A model generated the notes under the pieces. That model saw only the letters and a program-made list of their open reading frames with translations. It searched no databases and was not told the DNA's origin. Both the position numbers and the translations under genes were made by a program. Source: Helopsaltes ochotensis (lineage: Eukaryota > Chordata > Aves > Passeriformes > Locustellidae). From it: a stretch of DNA of 64,000 nucleotides. The DNA lies in NCBI GenBank assembly GCA_013400155.1, contig VXBM01001080.1, positions 4,229 through 68,228 of the forward strand. The letters are read 5' to 3'. Below, piece after piece: positions 24,722 to 37,200 of this stretch. How positions within the stretch are numbered: position 1 is the stretch's first letter; every line of letters starts with the position of its first letter.

Positions 24722-26773
24722 CTCCCCTTCATCTGCACCGCTCGGCCCTGAAGGGGAAATTCCTTCCAGCATGGGACAATCCATCCCTAAAATCAGCCTC
24801 CAAGGTGAGCGGTGGGGGCTGGCAGGAGTCACTGGATTCCCTGTGCCCAGCACACAGCTCCTGAGCTGGGGAACTCGGCTCCCAGTGCTCCACCTGGCAG
24901 GGCAGGGCTCGTCCTCCACCTCACCCTGCCAGCTCAGCTAATGGCTCTTCAGGAGCCCGATGGATCTTAATAAAAAATGGAAATGGTTTTGCCCCTTCAT
25001 TTTAATTAACATTATGTCTACATTTCGATGATAATGGATAATTAAGTGAGTTACCTTGACATTGGAATGTTCTTGGAAATAATTTACTATGCAATTTCAT
25101 TAGGTTAAAGACATTTGTCTATTTTATTTTGAGTGGAAGTTTCATCATAAATATTTCTGAATATGATTTATACATAAGCTAATTATCATTCACAGAGTCA
25201 GGACTTTCCAAACTGCAAAATTCATTGCGTGCATTTTAAAAATGTTTTTTGTGATCACATACAGAATGTATCTATTACTTCAAAGAAATATTCCTTTGTT
25301 GTTGTTTTTCTTTTCCTGAAGTCTCCAGTCATCTGTTATTCTGTAAACACATAAGAAGGCACACAAGCATTCTCATGGAGTATTATTATTTGAGGGATAG
25401 CAAAGTTTGGCTTCATAAGGGGTGGTTTACTACACTTCAGAGAAAAGTGTTAATCAATGAAAACGGTTCTTCAATAAAATCAGAAAGAAAGGCAAAGAGG
25501 CAGCTTTTACCTGTGTTTTTTCACCTAAATGGTTGCCTTTTGGCCAGCTGTGGTATTGCCCTGCAGCATTCTTGTTCAAGCAGAAAATATAAATGATAAA
25601 ATGAACTTTCTAGGCTTAGTATGGACCACATCTTGTTCATAAATCTTCCTGCATATCTATTTAAAAAGAAAGGGAGGATCCATCAGAAAAATCCTTCAGT
25701 AGTAGTTTTGTTCCTCAGCTTCTTGCAGGGTCATGGCCTCAATTCACAGAAATGCTTAACTGGGTTTTGTGCAATGGAGAGGCTCTAAATGCTACTGCAG
25801 AACTTGTGTACTTGAGAGGTGCCCAAAGCCCACCTAAATAATGATGGGATTGTAAATTGGTACTACTGTATTTTTTTGTTACTTGTTAGGAATAATTCTA
25901 TCAAAATATGCATTTCACATATCCCATGGAAGGGGTCATTAAAGACAATTATTTATTGGTAACTTCTGATAGGTGAGAACTAAGAGAAGGCCACAGTTTC
26001 CTTTAAAGAGGTTGTCAAATACACTGCAAAAAACACTTCTGATGTCAGATTTGTAGAAGAATTTTTGGGAGATCTGCAACTTTTGTGATGCAAATGATCA
26101 ACTGCATTGTGGAAACAAATGCCACAGTTGTTTGTTTTGAAATATAGTGAATTGTCCTGTCCTGGCATTGCTGGTTTGCACACTGTGGACAGGAACAAGG
26201 GTCAGGATGAAGAGAAAGGGAAGTGAATAATATTTTGAGAATAAGAACTTTAGGACAGTATTTAAATATATGACGTGATACAGTGATCTGTGAAAGAACA
26301 TTTTATTGCAGGAAATACAGTGGCAGTCATCAGCAGACTATTAAATGGTACAAGAATATCAGATGTCTCCTGGAAATGCTGTGGAGTATTGTTTGGTAAC
26401 ATGGCTCTGTCTGTAATAATTCTCTCTGAAGCCCAATCCTGCAGCTGTTTCTCTCAGGGAAACTGGAAATGCAGGACCTGGGCTTACTTGGGCTCCATTT
26501 TGCTGTTGATTGAATCATCTGCTGGATCCGTGGGAACAAAAGGGCAATTTCAGTTTCCACAAAGCAGATGAATCCATGTGTTAATATTTGAGATGGACCA
26601 ATCTGTAACAGTCAGTGACACACTTTCATTTCTCTGTGCCTCTCAGCTGAAATCTGGATATGTTTCCACTGAAACATTTGAAAGAAACCAGACAGGCAAA
26701 GAGTTTGCTGCTTTGTCTTCTCCCTTTTCCTGTCCAGTCCCATCCCCCTCCTGCATTAGCCAGTTGAAATAAA
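24722..26773. other. Unique non-coding sequence, no gene seen
   Basis: A small GC-rich patch (24720-24950) is followed by AT-rich complex DNA (24960-26300). No gene is supported. Confidence 0.6.
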
Positions 26774-27019
26774 GGACACAGCCTCAAGGTGCACCAAGGG
26801 AAATACAGGTTGGATATTAGGAAAAAGTTTTTCACGGAAAGAGTGATAAAGTACTGGAATGGTCTGCTTGGGGAGGTGGTGGAGTCACCATCCCTGGATG
26901 TGTTTAAAGAAAGGCTGGATGTGGCACTGGGTGCCAGGGTTAGGTGAGGTGTTAGGGCTGGGTTGGACTCGATGACCTTGGAGGTCTCTTCCAACCTGGT
27001 GATTCTGTGAATTCTGTAA
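26774..27019 (+). mobile_element. CR1 LINE, 3' end, 5'-truncated
   Basis: The segment carries the familiar avian CR1 3' end in plus orientation. In order it has GGTTGGATATTAGGAAAAAG, a CACGGAAAGAGTGATAAAG block, GGTGGTGGAGTCACCATCCC, TGGATGTGTTTAAAGAAAGG, GGTTGGACTCGATGACCTTG, GAGGTCTCTTCCAACCTGGT and a terminal GATTCTGTGAATTCTGTAA. The ending in ATTCTGTG-type octamers without a poly-A tail is the CR1 hallmark. Only the last part of ORF2 and the 3' UTR remain, so it is a dead-on-arrival copy. It is the best evidence that the host is a bird. Confidence 0.93.
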
Positions 27020-29164
27020 AGATAATTTGAGGATCCTTAGGGTTTGGTGATGCTGCATCCCACAGGAAGGGCTCCAGGTGTCCTGCCTCCCTAGGGAAAC
27101 TCCTCTCCTCCCTGTCTGGTGAGCTTGAACAGCCCGTAGAGCCACTGCTGTTGGAAATTTGGGCTTTGTGGGGTTTCTCCTTGGCTGGTGCAGGGCAGCC
27201 GTGGTGTGGGCCTGATATTTCTGAGTCTGAGAAATTTCAGCCTGTTAAGCAGCCACTAACTTTTCCCAAGGGAAAAAATATCCCAAGAAAGCTTCTTCTC
27301 AAAACAATCTGGGCAAAACAACTGTCCTTTCGCATAACAATCTTTCTCCAGGCGGTGTTTAGCTGTTTCTCTGGTTTAACCAAGGGGATCAGAGAGGTGT
27401 CGTTCCTATTCACCAATCCTGTTCAGTCTGTAGCAGAACACCTTATCAAAGGTAGTGAGAATTAGACAATAAGCTTTTTTCTATGCTCTTTGCCTTCTGA
27501 AAACACTTGGAGTCACTTGTATTTTTTCGTGTCCTACCACGACACGGTGGTGCAGCCCCTCTGTGGGCAGCGGGCAGGGCAGGGCAGGGGGTGCTGGCAG
27601 TGCCACGGCTGCAGGGCCGTGCCACAGCTCCCTGGGTGGCTGCTGCCACGGCCGCCCCCTGTGCCACCTCGGTGCCACCCGCCCTGAGGGGATGGCAGGA
27701 GTGGGGACAGGGACGGGTGAGCCCAGCCTGGGGCGCCTCAGTGCCCCAAGGCAAACCCTCAGAACTAAAATCCTCCCTCCTGTCCCGCCTGCAGGGTGCA
27801 GGCAGTCCTCCCACAAACCCTGGGGATTTGGCGAGTCCCTTTTCTTGGGAGTCTGTTCCACGAGGATTGGAAACTGAAGGTCTCCTTTAAGCTCCTCTTA
27901 CCCACCCCCACAGGACATCTTAGTTTAGGCAGCCACCAGAAAAATAACTCCAATTTGTGCTGGCAGCTCCCCAGCATCAGGTTTTTGCTGCAGAGGGATG
28001 CTCTGGAGCATCTTTTCTTGCACCTTTTCTTGTTTGCTGTCTCCCCTCACAGTTCTTTAATGAGGAAATACTCCACGTTTGAATTTTCTCTCCTTTTAAA
28101 TATTGATTCATGCGTTGACTTTAATGGGAGCAGAGTTGGATAATGCTAATTAATTAATAATTAATACTAAATAATTCCTAGCCTAACCTAAATTACGGAT
28201 CAAAAATCCAGTCGCACTGGCAGAGCTATTTAACAGAGGAAAACTGAAATGAGCACAGTATTTCAGTTCCTCTCTGAAAACTATCCCTGTCATCTTTCTG
28301 CCCTCTCTAAAGATTATCTTTCCATCAGTAATTTGTTATTGGGCCACCAAACTGAAGTAGATATCAAGAAATTTGCTTTCTTTTCATGGGGGAGTCAGGC
28401 TTACCAAATTCAAATAGAAAGGAAGATTTTTGGAAAGACAGATCCTTGGATCAGGTTGTTAACATGCATGCTGAGAGGATGAAAAAGATTGAAGGTAACA
28501 CTACAGCAGGATGTTTTTTCTACTGCAACAGTTTTTATTTTGTACTTTAGATACCATATAACCCCTTTTAAAAATCTAAAATTGAAAGTATTTATTCAAT
28601 ACTAGCTGTACTCCAGCATTAGAGTTCTTCATTTATTAAAGTAGACACTGATATTGAAAATGCTATGTATCCTGTGCATTATCCATGACCATTATAAGAG
28701 AAATTTCCATGAAAAAAATGTTTAAAGCACATTTTACAATAGCTTAAATAAGTCAATTCTATAGTTCTCTTTCACAAGTTTTTTTTTTTCTCTGCTGCAG
28801 CTAATATGACTTTCAGATCAATTTAAATATATTCTCAACTTTATGTCACGTTGCATAGTGTTACTCCATACAGAATACATAAAATATAAACCATTCTTCA
28901 GATCTCAAAGGGGAGCCAGTTCACAGGGCATGGGGGCAGGAGTGTTGGCTTAACCTGTGTGAACACCTGGATGACACAAAACACAGAGATGGTTGAAACA
29001 CCTGAAGTTTGTCTGCGTTTGGGAAGGAATTCTGTCTGTGCTCTTTCTGTCTCTGCATAGAAGGAGCCTCATTTCTGAGGCTGCAGCCTCCCTCCTGCTC
29101 CTGTGCCAGTGGCAGTGCTGGCAGCTGACGAGATGTTTGACTCCAGCTCTGACATCAGGGTGAT
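27020..29164. other. Unique non-coding sequence with a GC-rich patch
   Basis: The segment 27540-27760 is strongly GC-rich, with GGGCAGGGCAGGGCAGGGGG and several CCACGG/GCCGCC words, and holds overlapping frames of 104-127 codons on both strands. None is convincing. The rest is mixed or AT-rich sequence with no recognisable feature. Confidence 0.55.
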
Positions 29165-29168
29165 AGAC

Positions 29169-29275
29169 AAGGCTGCCATGCTGACAAAGGCTTGATCACA
29201 GTCCTACACTCCTTGTACAAAGGAAGATTTTTTTTTTCCCTTTCTTTCTTTCTGCCTTTTTTTTATTTAATAGAA
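29169..29275. repeat. Second copy of module B from 24.47 kb
   Basis: AAGGCTGCCATGCTGACAAA, GGCTTGATCACAGTCCTACA and CTCCTTGTACAAAGGAAGA, followed by a TTTCTTTCTTTCTGCC pyrimidine tract, match 24472-24567 in the same orientation. The A module is absent on both sides. This is either an interspersed repeat I cannot name or a local 5-kb-distance duplication. Confidence 0.85.
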
Positions 29276-29651
29276 CACAAAGTATGAAGGCTCATCTAAG
29301 TAAGAAAGATTCATCAAAATCTCTAATTAAATACATGACAGCTGGTGAATTAGAGCATTCTGTCTTAGCGCTGCCATCCTATAATACTTCATAATCCTGA
29401 GAGTCCAAAGTATGAATTAATTATGCTTATAAGTACCCTGATAACCAACTAAAGGGGAAAAATAATCCAAAGCCACCCTGAAAGGTCTCTGAGAATGTAG
29501 GCAGTGCTGCTAATCACGAGTGACTACAACTAAATTATTCCCAGATTACCAGGCTTTGGAGAGGCTTTGAGGGAGGAAATGCTGGTATTACAAGACTATT
29601 TGGCTAAAGAAAGTGCTTGTTTTTAAAATAATGTATTAAAAAAGCTCTTTC

Positions 29652-29656
29652 AAAAG
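29652..29656. repeat. 5-bp target-site duplication, left copy (AAAAG)
   Basis: AAAAG immediately precedes the LTR and is repeated exactly at 30050-30054 after it. Five bp is the length expected for ERVL integration. Confidence 0.8.
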
Positions 29657-30049
29657 TGTTGTGGTTTGACCCCAGCCAGCAGCTAAAGAACCACGTGGCT
29701 GCTCACCTGCTCTGTCCCCAGTGGGATGGCAGAGAGAATCAGAAGGATAAAAGTGAAAAAAAATAGGAGAAAATCAATGGATTTGGATAAAAATAATTCA
29801 ATAGGTAAAGAAAAAGCTGGAAAGCAAAGCAAGGAATTCATTCCCCATTCCCCTGGGCAGGCAAGTTCAGCCAGCCCAAGGCAGCTGAGTTCCATCCCAG
29901 TGACTTGGGAAGACAAAAGTGTGTCAGCCCTGCTCAGCAGTGACCAGAACAGCCCTGAAAACAGGGTCTTATCATCCCTGCTTCCAGCACAAACCCAAAC
30001 CACAGCCCAAACATTGTGTCTCCATGCTCTCCCAGCCAAAACCAGCACA
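29657..30049 (-). mobile_element. ERVL-type solo LTR, minus orientation, internally deleted
   Basis: Reading the minus strand, it starts TGTGCTGGTTTTGGCTGGGA and ends GGCTGGGGTCAAACCACAAC plus A. These are ends I recognise from a widespread bird ERVL-type LTR family. Characteristic internal segments include GTCACTGCTGAGCAG, GTCTTCCCAAGTCAC and GAATGAATTCCTTGCTTTGC. The central part, including the region where the TATA box normally lies, appears to be missing, which makes the copy about 393 bp. Exact AAAAG duplications flank it, proving both boundaries and integration as a single LTR after recombination. The open frame on plus (29726-30079) lies wholly within it and is not a gene. Confidence 0.9.
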
Positions 30050-30054
30050 AAAAG
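30050..30054. repeat. 5-bp target-site duplication, right copy (AAAAG)
   Basis: This is the exact repeat of 29652-29656, marking the right end of the LTR insertion. Confidence 0.8.
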
Positions 30055-31489
30055 CCACGTGTTAAATACCAGCTTCTAACAGCTGGCTCAGCCCTCAGCC
30101 TTGCAAGGATAAACAGGATAAAAAACCCTCTAAAGTCACACTTTCAGATTAGTCCTGTTGTCTTCAAAAAAAATATAGAAGTTTAGAGACAAATCTGTGC
30201 AGGTGTTCACGTGTTGTGAGTTTGTTTAGGTTTACTGGTGAAGAGCTTTTGGTTGCTTGTTGCTCCTTTAGAGGAAAAGGAGCAGAACTAAAGCAGGAAT
30301 TTTCATGCACTTTAGAATACTCTTAAACTGGAATACTCTGAGTTTGGGACATGTAATTTTTTAACATTGATAGCCAGAGATTAAATGTTCCACTGAAACA
30401 TTTGCTTTAAAATTGCTCCATCCATAATGCAGATCTGCAACAGATATTGCTAAGGAAAAACTTTTAAGCAGCCCTAGTGGTTTGTATTCAGCTTCTCTTT
30501 GATTTTTTTTTAGCTGTCAAGACTTAATGGTTTTTTTTCCCTTAGGGTTTTCTAACTTAATTTTTTCTCATTAAAATTTTTCTCTCTAAAATCTACAAAA
30601 TATGAAACATGTATCGTTATATTTCTGTTCTGAATATTTTAATGAAATTGGACCTGTATGATAGACCTTACAGAGGTCTTTTCCTGCCTGTTTATTCACT
30701 GGTTTTATTGATTATTCAGAGGCTATGTAATCACATTGAAAACACCTCTGGGTTTTTGGATGTCCTCAAAATCCACGTACAGGGAATACTTTCTGTGTGA
30801 GGGTTCTTCCTCATTTTTCTCAGCAGATGGTCATGTGTCAGTATCACGACTGGGAAGTGAGGAGATGATTAATTTCAGACAAGCTTGGCCTGAACTCCCT
30901 GAGTTCACATATTCCTGAGTCAAGAGCACTTTGGAAGTATGTTACAGCTGTCTTTTGAAGCTGCTGTGCTTCAATCCACTAAAACTGTTATTTATTTCTC
31001 AGAGTTGTTAACTGGCATCATTCATGAGTCCAAACCTGGTTACAGTTATTAGAAGCCAGAGTAAAACGACAATTCCTGCAATTCAGGTATTGGGTCTTTT
31101 TTGACCTAGTTTGTAGATGAATTCTGTATGGAACAAAAGAGAGGGAAAATGCCAAACATTTCTCACAATTAAGAAGACTTTGAGAAAACCAACAGATTTA
31201 TTGGATTCTCTTTGTAAGAAGTCCAGTGTTACTGAGAAAGGAGCCCATTCAGTGGCATGCTTGGATGGGGAAGAACCACTGTGGAGCTTTTAAGTTAACA
31301 GATTTCTCTCTTGGAGGGTTCTGCTATTTTCCCTACTCCATCTGCTGGCCTGCCATTTTGATGTAAGAAATGGTGGAAAAGACTGCTGATCCTGGATCAG
31401 CTACACAAGAATGACTTTCACCAAATGAGACACTTTCATCATTCTGGTGGGCTGAAAAATCACTTGTCACAGTCCTGAGAAATGCTTGT
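30055..31489. other. Unique non-coding sequence, no gene seen
   Basis: Mixed to AT-rich DNA with no recognisable gene, RNA or repeat beyond short T-runs near 30504 and 30531. Confidence 0.6.
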
Positions 31490-31620
31490 CACAGAAGCAC
31501 GGAATTACTCAGGCTGGGAGGAACTGTGGGAAGTTCCTGGTCCAACTTCCCAGTCCCTTCAGCTCAGCAGGCAGCCAGGGCGCTCAGGTGTGATTTATCC
31601 CTGCAAGCCCATGACAAGTG
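31490..31620 (-). mobile_element. Possible CR1 3' end, antisense and diverged
   Basis: CACAGAAGCACGGAATTACT, CAGGCTGGGAGGAACTGTGG and TTCCTGGTCCAACTTCC follow the layout of a reversed CR1 tail (octamer end, then the GGTTGGAAGGGACC-type block, then the TCCAACC block). They carry many substitutions, and beyond about 31570 the match is weak. Chance similarity in GC-rich DNA cannot be excluded. Confidence 0.45.
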
Positions 31621-32475
31621 GTGCTGGTTTTGGCTTCGCTGCCACCCTCCCTGCGGGCCTGAGCTCATCCATCTCCCTGCCTGGCAGCCTGTCTGCCTCC
31701 TCCAGCTCCATCCTGCCTGCCTGGAGACCTCTCACCACCTCCCTGCGGGCCTGGGCTCCTGCTGCAGCTCTGCCAGCGCAGCCAGGCAGGGTTTGTCCTC
31801 AAAGAGCTCCTCTGAGCTCCTGCACCCTTTGGGAATGCTTGAGATCTTCTTTAAGCTCATGGGTTTGGGGTTTTTGCCTCAATCTGGCTTGTAATTTCCG
31901 CGATTCTTCTCTCCAGCTGGCTGCAAGGCTGCTCAATCTGGGCTGCGTGCTCCAAAGGCTGGGGAACTGGAGAGGTTGTGCTGGCCCAGCACAGAGCAGT
32001 GGTGCCTGTGAGAGATGGGCAGGGCTGCCCTCCCTAAGGCACCAAAGCAGCCCAGCCAGCCAGGCGGCAGCTTGAGCTGAGACAAACCTCCATCGTCTGA
32101 GCCCTGAGCTGGTCCCAGCGCCCTGGGCCACAGCAGGGGAAAAACCAAGAAGTGTACACTGGGATGCTTCTGAACTTCACACGGGATGAGGTGGAACGCA
32201 AACCTGGCAGAAATTCCCCTGGGCAACTCGAAAGTTGCTGTCAGGTTTGGTTGGCGGCGCAGGTGCCAGCAGATGGCACTCAGCAATCTGGAATGGTGTT
32301 TCCTATGGGGCTCCCTGCGAGCGAGGCGGCTCCGCAGGGCTGGGACCTGCCCCATCCTCACCCCGAGGTTTGGTGGCTTCAGGGGGACACCAGCACTCAG
32401 TGGGGACAGCTGGAGGCTGACGTGTGGCACCATGTGCTTCGTTCTTGGCTGGGAAAGTGCTGGGACCTGGTTTGA
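31621..32475. other. GC-rich non-coding patch with a 92-bp partial duplication
   Basis: CCTCCCTGCGGGCCTGAGCT at 31646 recurs as CCTCCCTGCGGGCCTGGGCT at 31738, giving a period of 92 bp with related CTGCCTG-rich text between. The open frames reach 197 codons on plus (31482-32075) and 166 on minus (31933-32433), overlap each other and lack family motifs. The minus frame near 31800-31920 is charged and coiled-coil-like. That could be a relic of a retroelement ORF, but I cannot establish it. Confidence 0.45.
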
Positions 32476-33889
32476 ATGTTCCGAAGTCGTTGCTGTAAAG
32501 AGAGCTGAAATGTTGTTTGTATATTAAAATACTGTGTTGGTTTATTGTTGTTTGTATGTGGGTTGAGTAATGCTGTCCAGTGGCATAGATTGCATCATTT
32601 AATCAGTTTTCAGTTTTGATTACAGCTACCAGCAGGAGACTCAGAGTTGCCAACTGTAATTAAAATGTAAAAAAACCCCAAACCAAACCAAAGAACAGAA
32701 GCAAAAAACAGTTCAGAGATAATTAAAGCTGAGAAACGTTTATTTCCCTGTGAACTTTTGTACTGCTGTGCTGAGAAAGCTGAATATTTTCTGTCTTCAA
32801 GCATCCCCTGCCTTGGGTTGTTTGGATCTGGGGTTAGATCATCATTTCCATCTTAGTGCGGAGCTTTGTCAGTGACTAATGCTGCTAACACTAGATTAAT
32901 TTGCATGAACACATTTTTCAGTTCTTTATTCTGATTGTGCTCCTGTTGCAGGCAAAGGTAAAAGTTTTGCAGTGTCCTCTTCCCAGGTGCCACTGGGCTT
33001 TTCTCTCACATGGGGAGCAAAAAGATAAAGCCCCTGTCCTGTACAGCCCCAATCCTGTACAGGATTGACCTCCCCGGCTCCTGGCCCCTTGTGTTTGGGT
33101 TTCTCATCTCTGGAAGATCTGCAATGAAAAGATAAGGGCTGGCCCCGTGTCTCGGGTAAAGGTTGGACATTTATAAATAAAATAAAAAAACCCCCTGGAA
33201 GGCTGTGTCAGAGCCTTGGTCTTTCAGTGAACAGGAACCTTTTGTCAGGAATCCTGAGCTTATTCTTGGGCTGTTTATGTGGTTCTGCACAATCTTGTTT
33301 AAATAGCTTTGCCTCTTCTCTGGGCTACACTTTTTTCAATATTTTTCAGGTTTATCTTAATAGACAGTGTCCCTCAGTGTTTTTGTTGCTAAACTCATTT
33401 GTGACCTCACAAGGAAGACCTGATGATTATAGATGATAATGATATTATTTCCAGCCTCCATTTTTTAATGTTTTCACCTAGAAGCAGCACAACCCCCTCA
33501 GTAACAACATGTATTTGCAATCCCTTGGTGAGGACTCTGTTACTCCAGCCCTGTGCTCCACAAATCTGGAGAAAAATCCATCTGTGGGGGAAACTTGTCC
33601 TGTGCACTTCTCCACCTGATGGACCTGCCTTTTTCCATGTTGGGTCTAAAGATGAAAAAAGTCTTTAAAGTTATTCCTGTGCCCAGCTGAACTCATGACC
33701 TGCAGTCTTAGTTAGGAAGTACCTGCACGTTTGAGATTTTCCACCAGAAGTAAAATAATTTTTTGTATCAAATCCAGATGAAGCAGAACGGGAAGGCCTG
33801 GGCAGGCTAAACCTGAGGATCTGAGCCATTTTTGGTTGCCTGCACTAGAGAGAAATGAATAGATTGATGTTTTTTTAATGTAGATGATG
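32476..33889. other. Unique non-coding sequence, no gene seen
   Basis: No gene is supported. It contains an A/C-rich string near 32670-32695 and an 18-bp perfect palindrome at 33050-33067. Confidence 0.6.
33050..33067. repeat. Perfect 18-bp palindrome
   Basis: CAATCCTGTACAGGATTG is its own reverse complement. A related CCTGTACAG lies 14 bp upstream. There is no transcription or recombination context to interpret it. Confidence 0.9.
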
Positions 33890-34240
33890 ATTTGCTTGAA
33901 ATATTCTGAACTGTCAGCTTGGCAGGATCTTCATACACTTTTGTTAGCTAATCAAAGACAGATTGCAGGCAGGAGCCATATCTAAATTTATTAAGAAAAT
34001 TAATAGACCATTTAAATTTTACTAGAATTAGGCTAAGACACAATAAGCACTTGCACCAGCAGATCCTCATTAGCTGTGCCATTGACCTGGTGCCTGGTGT
34101 GTAATGGGGAATTGACATCTAGATTTGGGGACAATGGTGCTGTTAATGTGAGTTTGAATCATTAGGAGGGAACAAAAGACTAATTTTATACATGTGTCAG
34201 ATTTTACTTTTCATATTAATTTCACTGTGTGAAATTATGG
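33890..34240. promoter_or_regulatory. AT-rich candidate conserved non-coding element
   Basis: Complex, CpG-poor sequence contains clustered homeodomain-like TAAT cores, an AATTAATAG word, a CTAATCAAAGA (TCF/LEF-like) word and a CATTAGCTG-type word. No open frame or repeat explains it. The regulatory reading is inference only. Confidence 0.2.
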
Positions 34241-37200
34241 ACTATTATAGACTTCCAAGTTAAGGTTTCAAGGGGGTTTTTGTCCTAATCCAGGAGTTTT
34301 GCTGGCTCTCTTCTGTAAAGCTCTGCATACTCTGGCTGTGAGGGGGAGTTTTATGTATTAATTTATTTACATAATATTTTTTGGAAAGTGATCAACTTGG
34401 TGAGTGTTGAGACCTTAATTCTGTATTTTCCTGAGTGTATCAATCTGTCTGGGTTAGTTTACCATGAAAACAGACCCTTGCAAGGTTTCAGCAGATTTGA
34501 GTTGGGTTTTAGCACACTGAAGTCTTCGTAATAATCTGTCTCTGCCTTATGCTGGTATTTTAAATCTTATGAAAATTACCCCCTTTTTCTTTATTGGGTG
34601 ACTTTTCCAGACCTCCATAAAGTTTCTGGTTGGGTAGGATAGTTCCTTGAGGTGAGTCCCCACTTTCCAAGAAGCTGCCTCAGCAAGCCTTAGTAAGAAT
34701 AGTGTGTGCAGTGGGAATTGCTTCCCCCAAGGGGACTGTTCAGCACTTTAAAGAAGACTATATAATTGAAGCCAAATTATTTTTAAACTTTTTTTTTTCT
34801 GTCTTGAAATTGCAACCATGATCAACAGTGAATTCTGTGTATAGAACAGAACTGACAAACAAGGTGGCCTGGATTTGAAAAGTTGATTGTGTCATTCACA
34901 CATGCAGGTAATTTATGAATTGTGCTTTATAAATAACTTTAGGAATGGCATTGGTGATTTGTTCTGTGGTCTAGGGACAAGAATGAGGATTGATAGTGCT
35001 CTCAGAACAGCTTGTGCTTTTAGCTGCACGGGGCCAAACAAACAGGCATTTAAAAAAATATTCCTCCGTCTTTTTAGATGATGTTACCCCTAAGAGGTAT
35101 TGCAAATAAGCTGTGCGGCTCTGAGAAGCTCCCGTGCCTGTTGTCCAGGTACATTTAATTTTCAGCACCAGCCTCAGCCCCATTCACAAGTTGAGTGACT
35201 TGTGATGCAGGCAGCAACCAACCCCCTTTGGCCAGGGAACAGGAGCCTCTGGAGCACCAGCCTCCGCTGCCGTGTGTCCTCAGCTCCCCGTGCTGCTGGC
35301 TCTGCTCAGGGGCTCTCTGCTTCCTGGGGCGTCGGGACTAGGGGAGGATTCCATGGCACGTGTGGATTTGAGATGGTTCTTGCAGTGCTGGTGGCAGCAG
35401 AGGGTGAGGAAGGAGGTGGTTCCTCAGCTGAGGCTGAGGAGGGGATGGTGTTCACAGGTTGGGGGGGCAGCTCTGCCTTCCCCTGATCTCTGGTATCCTG
35501 CACAGCTCTCCGTGGCTCAGAGTGCAAGCCATGCAGCTGAAGCATTTTGGGCTTGGGCCATCTGGCTTTGACCTCCCTCCATTTCTTTGTGGAATCCAGA
35601 TGAGTTTGGTCCCCTGGCAGGAGCTGGAGGCCGACAGGAAGCGATACAATTGACCCTGCTGCCAACAGCTCAGGACACGCACTTCAAAGCAAGCCAGTGT
35701 GTACCTGCCAGCTCTGATACAGTATTTAGAGTTCTATCAGAGTGGCAGAGCAAAACTTAGGTGAGTGAACGTCACTCTGCTCCCTGGTCTGCAGCTTTCA
35801 GTGTTTCTTATCTTCTCCCTTGCTGCTCTGCAAACACAGCCCTTATCCTCTATTCCCTTCACACTCCCCTGTCAATTCACACGTTCTGCACTCCTGGCTG
35901 CCAGTTGTGTGCCCAACTGCTCAGCAGAGCCAGTTCTGTCCCTCAGGCAGGAGCTTTTCTAATACTTCAGTCCCACCAGGCTAAGCCAGCCTGCAAGCCC
36001 TGCCGGCGTTTGCCATCCTTTCATTCCAGAAAGGGCTTCAATCCCTCCAGTCCCAGTGGGTAAAAGCAGATATTGAGTGAACTGAATCATTTTCCTTCTA
36101 TTTCAGAACTATTAGAGATATTCCCACAGGTGCTGATGGCTGCTTTACAACTGCTGGGAGGGATTATAAAGGAAAGGAGTGAATGTTGTTTGTTTTTATG
36201 TAAGTTTAACCTACTTATTCTGTATACCTCATTTTCTTTCCTGTGATGTTCAGGCCAATAAACAGTGATCCCAGACACTAACCCATCTTTACAGCAGGTA
36301 TGAAGTAGAAAGCCTTTGAAAGCTTCAGCTTCTCATCCTGAGCAGGAGCAATCATTCTCCTGTTTTTCCTTCCTATTGAAGACTGAGGTAACTCATCTTC
36401 TGTTGCAGACAGAGCGGGCAGCTCAGGGATTTGCAATTCCAGTGATTATTCCACAACTTTAAAATTCTGCTACTTGTAGGGAAACCAGAGCTGGGCTAAC
36501 AGTGGATGTATAATATGAAAATGTGCCCTTCCTATTTTGTTCCCCTTGGGCTTTGCTCATGGGAGAATGTGTGGAACTTGCTGAGGCGGAGATCTCTAAT
36601 CTTACTGAGCAATCATGCTGGTGCTAGAAGGATGTTAATGATGTTTTACCACCTAAGAGGGTGATGAAAGGAGAGCATTTGAACACCTGAGCATGTATAA
36701 TTTAAATGTAATAAAATCACAATATGAGTTCTAAGTAGAAAAATTAGCATCGCTAATTATTGCTTGCTGATTATTGCTGTAAGCTGTTCCTCAATCTTTT
36801 TTTTTTTTTTTAATCCATGCCGTTAGTGAATCCAGACATCAGGATAAATACCTGGCACCACATGTACTCAAATTTCTGGCTGTCACCAGGTCCAGCTCTG
36901 TCTCTGTCAGTGATGTCAGGCCCAGTTGGATTTGGGGTCGCTGAGAGGGAAGGGCTGGGCAGAGCTGGGGATCCCGGAGCTCTCCTTGGAAAGGAAACCA
37001 GCCTGCTTCCCTTTGTTAGTCTCTCATCAAAAGTGCAATATGGAATGGACCAAACCATCTCAATTAGTGCAGATGGGGTGTGAGATGAGCATACTGACAT
37101 GTCATGTGCTACTCGTGCACTGTTGAGGAAAAAAGTTATTTATAACAGAAGTACCAAGCCCTCCTCTGCTGCTGCAGGAAGGCCTCAAGGTTACCGAGCG

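Noticed and set aside
31482..32075. 197-codon plus-strand frame
   Set aside because: It overlaps a possible CR1 tail and a 92-bp duplication in GC-rich DNA, and shows no family features.
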